The notes beneath the pieces are model-generated. The model saw only the letters and a program-made list of their open reading frames with translations, searched no databases and was not told where the DNA came from. From assembly GCA_030998015.1 (NCBI GenBank), contig JARWMV010000022.1, positions 154,722 to 218,721 on the forward strand: 64,000 nucleotides of DNA, given 5' to 3'. Each line of letters begins with the position of its first letter. The stretch's first letter is position 1. Made by a program: the position numbers and the translations under genes. The stretch is from Ceratorhiza oryzae-sativae (lineage: Eukaryota > Basidiomycota > Agaricomycetes > Cantharellales > Ceratobasidiaceae). Of the stretch, positions 56,214 to 64,000 are shown one piece after another.

Positions 56214-59200
56214 ACTATGTCCAAACATTATGTTTGTACAGCTTGCCCATACTGGTCAACAAGTCCTAAATCACTCAAACTCCATTGTAACCAGTGCTCC
56301 GCCCTTCTCCAAACAACTCAAGCAAATGAGATAGCTCTTGTGCTTTCACGCGAGTGGAAAGTGGCTGCAAGAGTAGATGGGGAGCCAATCTCCAAACAAA
56401 TATGAGTAGATGATTCACCAACACCCTTGGTGAGTTCTCTTGTTGTTTGTTTCTTAGGAATATAGAATCCTAATTTAAACTGGTTCATAAAGACAATCTC
56501 CAGCACATCTGCCCAAAGAAATGTGGATGCAACTTGAACTCCAGCTTGTACAATAAACAACTGCTTACCTGCTCCCCTGCTCTCCAATGCAAAAATTTTG
56601 GCTGAAACAGGTCCTCACATCCCCTCCTATTGTCCAACACTTGGGCAACAATGCCAGGACATCAATGTACTACCTGAGGCTCCAGCACCACTTCCCTCTG
56701 CATCTTGTTCAACAGCACAAACCTCTTGAGCTTGTTGAATACTCCTTTGCCTACCACCCAAGCCTACACCATACAGGACACCTCCTGATTCCTTTGGACA
56801 GTATAGAGTCTACCTGTCCAAACCTCAAACCATTCCAGACTCACTATGCAACTTTGGTGACTTGTCAGATATCCCACATAATATTGGGTGCAACTTGGTG
56901 ATGACTTGCAACTCAACATCTGACCTTATTGCTCCATGTCCTAATATCTCAGCATTCAAACTACAGTACTGGCACTGGAATGGCAGTGTCCAAAAGTTGG
57001 AACAATCCCATGAATCCCTTGTCAACAATGTGATATGTCACCCAGACTTTGTTCATTTGGATGTTTCTGGGGTTCAGTGGGGTAACCTTGATGACACATT
57101 GGCTTCCTATTCATCATCTTCTAGTGGGATTGTGCATGCTATCTTGCAACTGCGCCTCCCTCCTCAAACGCCTGCTGCCACTGTGCTGTACAAGTCAAAA
57201 CCAGGTCTATATTCTATTCCGATTCCAATACATCAATCCCTTTCACTACTCCAAGCCATCCAGACTGCATTTTCAAGAAACGACCCACGCTTTTTTTCAT
57301 TATGAACCTTACAAAGTGCACTGTTGTGGTCCAGGAGTATCAGAGGATTACAGGACTTATGGAGAGGTCTATGAATCATCGAGGATGCTTCAGATGCACC
57401 ATGAGGTGCAGGATATTATTCTAGACAAACCGTGTAGACTACCATGATGTGTTGCCACCATCATGGTTTTCTCCGATGCAACCCTGCTTGCCGATTTTGG
57501 TGGCGCTAAAGCCTGGCTGATTTGCATAAGTTTTGGTAACTTATCAAAATATGGGCGCCGCAAGCCAGATTTGAATAATCATTTCGAGTTGGGCTTCATG
57601 CCTTCTGTAAGTAAACTCATGCAACAGTAACTTTTTATTTGAGATGTACTGAATACACTCATTCAGTTACCGCCTGATATACAAGATCAAATACGCAAGC
57701 TTGAAGGCGGCCGGCCAATACCCAAGGCACTGCTCATGCACTTACGGCGTGAGCTGTTTCATGAAATGTGGAAATCACTTCTAAACGACGAATTTTTGCA
57801 AGCGTGGCGCAGTGGTATTGTGATCAAATGCGCAGATGGAATCACTCGAAGAGTGTTTCTCGGATTTTCTCGTATTCTGCAGACTACCGGAGAAGTACGG
57901 TTTTTATCCCTCGATTGAGTTGTATACTAATGAATAGCAGACTGCTCTTAGCTACTCTTCGAGGCATGAAATCACTCCGACCCTGCACCGGTGCAGTATG
58001 CCGAAGTCTGAATTCGAAACATGGGACTCCCTAGTGACATGGTTCGACAAGAGCAGCTTAAACGTGCAGACAATCGAGAGAGATACAGCCTTGTGCGTGA
58101 CGCCAGATCGATTATCTATACAGAGGGCCGCGCAGTGAATTCCAGGGGGGTTGAGCAACTGCTTCGTCCGCATTCATACGTTCCAACCAACGTAAGTTGT
58201 CTATCATACCTATATCAACATGAATAACTTGGATTAAACCTTCTGCCATTGCTTGATAGAATGCCTTTTCACATCGGCTTCGATGCCTCGGCTTTAATAT
58301 ATTCTAGTGTTTGACCGTGGACTTCCTACATGAATTCGAGCTCGGAGTATGGAAGTCAGTCTTCCAACATATCCTCAGGATACTTGGATCTACCAATTCA
58401 AAGACAGTGGCAACGTTCAACGAGAGGTTAGTTCCGCTCTTTATTTGTTAAAGTCAATACCTTATCGTAGCTCTCTTGGTAGGTTCCGTCTCGTTCCATC
58501 GTTTGGAAACGGAACCATTCACCCGTTCAGCCAGGACGCGTCGGATCTGACTCGGCCAGCGGCTCGGAACTACGAGGATATCTTACAGGCAAGGATATCA
58601 ATGAAAGTTCTGGTCATCGTGAACTTGCTCACACGTTTTTAGTGCATTATACCATTTGTTGAAGGACTCTTGCCGCACCTAATCGAGAACAAAATTCTTA
58701 CTCTACTGTATGTTCTAGCTCAATGGCATGCACTAGCAAAACTCCAACGACACACCAGTGTATCGCTGACTGCACTACGTCATACAACAACTCGATTAGG
58801 GCATGAGTTACGCGAGTTTCAGGCATATACGTCAGAACTCGAGGTATACGAAACTAAGAAAGAGCATGTAGCTCGTCAACAGAGGGCTCGAAAGAAAGCT
58901 AGGCCCAGAGCAGCTCTTCACATTAACTCAGAGGCAGCCGACTTGGATGAGCCTACACCCGATGCTGGCCGACGACGGAATTACTTCACACTCAACACTA
59001 TCAAGTTTCACGTGTTGGGCGATCATCCGGAATCCGTAGAATCCGTAGGGACGTCAGATTCGGTTTCTACTCAAACAGTTAGTCGTTCTAAGATCTTTTA
59101 AGTCGCCTCACTCAGTTTATCAATAGGGAGAGCTTTTGCATCGACATGACAAGCGGAACTATGCGCGAACGAACGGGAGGAATTATCTTGCCCAAATGGG

Positions 59201-60747
59201 AAAGATTCAGAGGATCAAAAGTCGGTTGAACAACATTCACGATCGCCTTAACACTTCCCAGTGTCCTCCTCCGAGCCTGGATCAATCGGTGCTTTCTGAC
59301 CCAACCAAAGACTCGGAGAGCCTTCTGGTTCATGATTCTGGTCGCTCTCCCTATCAAATGGCACTGTCCCAAAAAAATCCGATAATTGTTCCAATTGGGC
59401 TAGATGAAAGCGGCTCTGATCCTGCAGTAAAGGTAAGTTGATGTTTACACATATATGCGCCATAATCATTCCATCAAATTCTAGGATTTTATCCCTCGGG
59501 TTAAAGCGCACCTGCTGGCTCGCATTTCGGGAGGTCAGTACAAGGACGAACAATCTCATGCTGAATACGAACTTGCTCGGGTTCATTTTCATCACGATAG
59601 CATATATTCACACTGGGCCCTCAAAATTCACTATACAACCTACGATACACGTCGTGCTCAAGATACAATTAATCCTTCAACCAAAAAGCGGTTTATTATG
59701 GTTCCTTCGGACAGCTATGGAATTGGGGAAATCGGCGCTCATTGGTTCTGGTACGCACGGGTGATCTGTAGAACATTCATGTACATACTCGAATGATCTA
59801 GAATGCGTATGAGTCAGTAATCGAGTCAAGTGTGAATACGTCATGTATGCGCAGTATATGCGCAGCAGCAGAGCATATGACTCATGTGAATACGTTGGGT
59901 ATAAATAAGGACTCTACGAGCCCCCCATAATCCATCTCTTCACTTACACTCACACATTATTTTGTAAACCGTTTCTATATAATAAATATATACATTTGAT
60001 TTCTATATGATTGGTATCTATCATGCCAATTTATCATATAAAGGATCACACCCAAAACAAATGGACTTCCTGTGGGTACGGTGGCTTTCTCGTATGACCG
60101 ATGTGCTGGGAGGCTGGGACTCGTGCCGACTTGATCAAGTTGGGTACTTTCCCGATTTGGAGGAATCTCATGCGTTTGACTTTGTCGACCCGGCCGATGT
60201 GATTCATGCAGTTCATTTGGTTCCATATTTTGTGGGAGGGCAGACTACACGCTACCTTGAATCTATGGAATCACGTGGGGCAGATATCGACAAAAATAAT
60301 GATTGGAAGCACCATTACGTTGCAAGGTGAGTCTATCCTCGCCAAAACAATATTTTCCGTGCCTTATTCTCTTGAATAATAGGTTTGCCAACTGTGACAT
60401 GCTGATGCAGTTCAGTGGGATGGCGATAGGTCATATGACCCACTCACTTTCACCCGCAACTGCTGTCGGAGTACCTTCAGAAATACTCGCCGCAGGTATT
60501 AGTTCAGCCTCGTTTACCCCTTGATTGATCTGCTCAGAGTACTTAATGTATCTTGTTATTAGGATATGAGTACAACGAAATCGAAGATCTAAATAATGCT
60601 GGAAGTGAGAATGGGGATGAGGCTCATGGGTTGGAGGAAGGAGTAAACGGGGGCGAGGATGATAGTGAGAGTGACAGAGATCATTCAGACGCCGATGATA
60701 GCAATGGGATGGCTGAGGATGGTGAGGATGAAGATGTGAGCTGGTAA
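56214..60747 (+). pseudogene. Plavaka-type (CACTA-related) transposase, frameshifted
   Basis: Plus-strand pieces in family order: a zinc finger (CTACPYWSTSPKSLKLHC); ISAFKLQYWHWNGS; HYEPYKVHCCG and YGEVYESSRM; then the conserved catalytic-region blocks SDATLLADFGGAKAW, FGNLSKYGRRKP, FHEMWKSLLNDEF, VDFLHEFELGVWK, RLVPSFGNGTI and YVLAQWHALAKLQRHT; then a C-terminal domain with DFLWVRWLS and an acidic tail ending TAA at 60747. Many short introns are visible. The frame changes within a run of seven T at 57291-57297 and again near 58300, and a 241-bp solo LTR interrupts the coding sequence at 59767. Plavaka elements are cut-and-paste transposons of Agaricomycetes. Element ends were not identified. 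Confidence 0.7.
59767..60007 (+). repeat. solo LTR inside the Plavaka transposase
   Basis: 241 bp starting TGTAGAACATTC and ending TTCTATA, flanked by TGATC (59762-59766) and TGATT (60008-60012), a 5-bp duplication with one change. Contains TATAAATA near 59910. Coding sequence for the transposase continues in the expected order on both sides (YARV before, IGIYHAN after). Probably Ty1/copia or gypsy; no internal sequence to decide. Confidence 0.6.
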
Positions 60748-61127
60748 TTGCATGTTGCTGTATCAAATTTGAGAATCAATCATACTTCCGGACATTACGT
60801 ATCCTTGCAGTTTACTAACTAATTCTCACCCTACTTACTAGATACAGTTTACAACACGGCTCATGACTCCAACCAGGCAACCTCGGATTGCCATATAATG
60901 ATATTGTGTGACATTACAGATCCCATGATCATTGTGGACAAGACGGAATGTCATATAATCGATCTTGGCGGTAAGTGATAGTCAGCTCATTTAGTAAGTG
61001 GTCTTAATTGATCAAAATGCACTCAAATTGTCCACAAGCATTTGGAGATTTGAAATTGATGAAAAACCTTGCGCCGATTTGCCGATGGACACCATTGCAA
61101 ACGTGGCAGGGCAACTCACACCCACAC

Positions 61128-61625
61128 CCATATTCAACCACACCATCACATGGATCAAGTCTAGATCCAAGGCAAAAGCTGTCCAGGCTTGGGCCTCACA
61201 GTGGAAGTCCTCCAGGCTTTCGCCCCACGGTCCAACTCATCCTCCCCAAACCGCCCACCTGGAAACTACATCCTATACACAACAGGTTCAGAGGCCCCCT
61301 GGCCTAGATGAGAGGGCGCGAGCTTCAATGCCGCCTTATCCAGATCATACTTGGCCACTGCTTCTCCAGTTCTTACTCGCTCAGGCATCGTTCTTATAAC
61401 TATGATGACCCCCTAGACCCCTCATGTCCCTGCGACAACACCACCCTCTAGACGATCAAATACGTGCTACGAGACTGCCCCATGCACTCGGAATCACGAT
61501 GGCTACTCCGCAAAGGCTCTCCCTGGGTAGAGATGGCAAAAGTATTTGGCACGATGAAAGGCCTCTGGGCCCTACTCAGCAAGATCTGCAGGTGCAAATG
61601 AGTGGCAAAAACTCGAAATGAATCC
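61128..61625 (+). pseudogene. 3' remnant of a non-LTR retrotransposon (LINE)
   Basis: Frames change several times, but the order of motifs fits the region after RNase H in fungal LINEs: WIKSRSKAKAVQAW; HNRFRGPLA; RLIQIILGHC; the cysteine motif CPCDNTTL with VLRDCPMHSESRWLL; then AKVFGTMKGLWALL. The RT domain is absent, as expected for a 5'-truncated or decayed copy. Family assignment is by pattern only. Confidence 0.45.
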
Positions 61626-62582
61626 ATGAACACCCTGCACCAACCCCCTGTATAATGTTGTTCCATTTCTGCTAATGAACCTTGCTCATGAACCCAGGTC
61701 AATTTGAATTCATAGCCAGTTAAAATCACCTTGGTTCATTTGATGTAAACTGACCTCAGCAATTGCATGCATGCATGTACTATTAACTTTCTTCATTGAC
61801 AGTGTTTATTCATCACATTTAGGCAACAAAGTTGCTCAAATTAGATACAGAAACACATCTAAATATATTATTTCCCAAAATAGTGAATGGTAAATCAGTT
61901 CCACAAATAGACGTATAGTTAATCAAAACCTAATTGACCTGATTTGACTGATTGGTTGTAGATCATGTGGGCACTTCTTATGAATCATCTGATTAGTCTC
62001 AGTGGTGGCTATATTTGACAATAACTACAAGTACATTCGGAAATATGACATATGGCAAACACTCAAAGGATCCATACAGATAGGGAGCAGCAATGCACAA
62101 TCATGTGCAAGCTACATCACTTGGCAACAAGAAAAGAAACAACCTAAAACCAGTCAGTCATATATTGTGAAAGGTTGGATGAAGAATAACATACAGATAC
62201 AGAGCATACCAGGAGTGGTGAGTAGAGATGAGGACGAGAATATGAGAAGGGGAGTGGGGATGCAGCAGGAATGAAGGCAGAGGGGGTTCTTATACAATAA
62301 CAAAAAAAAAAATTGTACAACTTTAAAAACACATGACATTCAACACACAACTCTGGCCGATATTGGTGGGAGTGTTTGGCCTTGGCAGCTGGTTACTGCA
62401 TAGCCCATGCCTTGCCCTTGGCATGTGCCTTAGTGGTTGGCAAGTCTGGTCGTATGTTGGCAGCATGAGTGATGGGTTGGTATGGCTTGTCCAAGTCCTG
62501 GGACACACCAGAATAATCACTATTTTGTGTGTCAGTACTCTGGTGCAGGGAACACAACAAGAACAAATGCTCACATGCCATA
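61626..62582. other. intergenic, AT-rich, no gene seen
   Basis: AT-rich DNA with a tgcatgcatgcatg run near 61765 and an A-run at 62301-62312; no supported gene. Might include the 3' UTR of the gene to the right. Confidence 0.45.
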
Positions 62583-63942
62583 CTAGAACAGATTGTCTTG
62601 GAAATCTTGGAAACAGTCAGACGCCCCTTCCTGGTATGCAAGTAAGCCCCAATAGTGTGATTGGTACATCTTCAACTGTACTTTCACATTGAGTTCTTTC
62701 TCAATGTGGTGTCCAGGTCTCCACTCTTTGATTGTGTGTTGCATGGCAGTGAGGAAGAATGCAATAGTCAGCAGTGGCATTGGGTTGAACTTAGTGTGGT
62801 AAACCATGCCAAGTGCATTGGGGTTGTGAAAAAGCACAGCTGCAGTGAATTCTTTGAGGTTGGGGTTTTCATATGGATCCTACAATAAGATTCAATATGA
62901 ATATGATCATAAAGCAAACATAAGACACTTACATGGCAGTGGAACAAGTTTGGCAGGAGCAACTATGCCAGGTTGATGTTGTGATGCAGGTCTTGAACTG
63001 TGGTTGGCGCATTGATAAGGCCAAATTGAAAAGCCATAAGTGGCTGCAGTTTGTTGATTGTCTCTCCATGGAAGCAGGAGATATGGTGAATCATCTAATG
63101 AATATTAGCATGCATCTCTAGACGAGGGATGATCACCTACCAAACCCCTAAGTGGTTGGGGAGGATCTTGGACTGTTTTGTCCCCTGCTACATGTTCACC
63201 AATCTCTTTGAATATCTGAACCGCCCACTTGTTGTTGGTGCCAAATGTCTCATAAGCTCCTTCAGCCATGGCAGTCACAATCAACTCAGGGATTGTTAGC
63301 AAGGCAATATGCCATGGCAGACCAGGGAAATCAGCCAGTACAGGCTTATTACACAGGTGCTGTCATAAATATCAGTGTGTAGTTAGGTACAAGAGCGAAT
63401 GAGCTCACAATATGTTTACCAAGAACAAGAGCAGCCTCAGCCTTGAGTCTTGCAACATTGTCATTCAGTAGTGCAGTTGGTTGAGGGAAATCCAAAAGGT
63501 ATCAGACCTTTGGCTGAAGTGGTAGTGAGAAATTGGCCAAATTCAACTGTAGCTCACCAAGAACTTGAGCCAGAAGGCCAAATTCATCCTGCAACATGCT
63601 TGACCCTTGGCTGCTTGAGGTGCAAGACTGGGCTGCCTGCTTGGCAAACTCCGCTGCCCAGGTTAGTGTGGAGAGGACATTGGATGTGGGGGGAGGCTGT
63701 GAGCACGGAGGGATGTGGCACACAGCTTGGAGTGGTAAAGCCTGGACCTTTGACACTATTGGATGAATGATACTGAACCAGGGTGGTAGGGTGCATTGTA
63801 ATGATTGGGAGAGCAGGGATGAGGTGTGTTGCTGTGACTGTGTAAGCCGCTGTTGCTTATGCGCAGGTATGGTCTGCTTGTTCAATTCATTGATAGGATT
63901 TGGATTCAACTTCTTGTTTAGGGGGTCAACTACCCAGATCAT
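62583..63942 (-). pseudogene. DUF6532-like gene with premature stops
   Basis: Minus strand from ATG at 63942. Coding stretches are 63942-63502, continuing in the same frame after a TGA to about 63410, then about 63358-63150, 63105-62935 and 62880-62583, separated by short introns with GT-AG borders. Features: an N-terminal Gln/Ser-rich region; helical blocks (LTIPELIVTAMAEGAYETFG; AVQIFKEIGEHVAG); and the C-terminal block PLLTIAFFLTAMQHTIKEW, which I associate with DUF6532, a basidiomycete family of unknown function. TGA between QPKV and YLLDFPQP, and TAG in the 63105-62935 exon, disable it. The family name is uncertain. Confidence 0.45.
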
Positions 63943-64000
63943 TTGTTGGTGAGGAGGAGTGATTTTGGAGGAGTGACAACATGGAGAGGCTGGGGGTTTT

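Overview
The window looks like nuclear DNA from a basidiomycete (Agaricomycetes), most likely Rhizoctonia or another Ceratobasidiaceae. The reasons are: every spliced gene has introns of about 45-75 nt; there is a C2-NACHT-WD40 NLR-type gene with almost identical WD40 repeats; and there are Plavaka (CACTA-like), IS630/Tc1-like and pogo-like transposases, chromoviral Ty3/gypsy elements, and DUF6698- and DUF6532-like families. The genus is inference. All exon models come from reading splice sites and frame by eye; no transcript or homology search was available.

Layout. 1-4.5 kb: a small four-exon coiled-coil gene (+), an unassigned exon (-), and a two-exon small secreted cysteine-rich protein (-). 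4.5-18.7 kb: one enormous minus-strand gene of 14 exons whose frame closes exactly (4,482 aa). It has a small zinc-ribbon-like motif and one helical segment near the N-terminus, then about 4,000 residues of Pro/Ala/Ser/Glu-rich disordered sequence; its last ten introns are all phase 1. 19.7-27.8 kb: an old IS630/Tc1-like transposase gene (-) with five in-frame TGA codons, split at a TA by a 4.5-kb pogo-like transposon (21907-26418). That transposon has 25-bp terminal inverted repeats, an apparently intact transposase and a Ulp1/C48-type cysteine protease gene. 28.3-32.6 kb: the NLR gene (+). 34.5-35.8 kb: a decayed, possibly transcription-factor-like gene.

36.7-55.8 kb is a nest. A DUF6698-like gene (-) is split by a gypsy element (37618-55176, +, TSD ATCTA), which is itself split by a second gypsy element in reverse orientation (38752-49364, TSD GGTAC). 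Between pol and the 3' LTR of the inner element lies a module with a CRESS-DNA-type Rep-like pseudogene (HUH endonuclease plus SF3 helicase motifs), a divergent intron-containing gene for a Cys-rich/basic protein, and a 17-bp direct repeat between them. 56.2-60.7 kb: a frameshifted Plavaka transposase carrying a solo LTR. 61.1-61.6 kb: a LINE 3' remnant. 62.6-63.9 kb: a decayed DUF6532-like gene.

The cellular genes probably work independently: a candidate effector, a large disordered protein and an NLR-type sensor. The rest is a record of successive insertions. Most premature stops in the decayed copies are TGA, which is what CGA to TGA change at methylated CpG would leave. The two observations I rate highest are the Rep module inside an LTR retrotransposon and the giant phase-1 exon gene, followed by the Ulp1-bearing pogo element.
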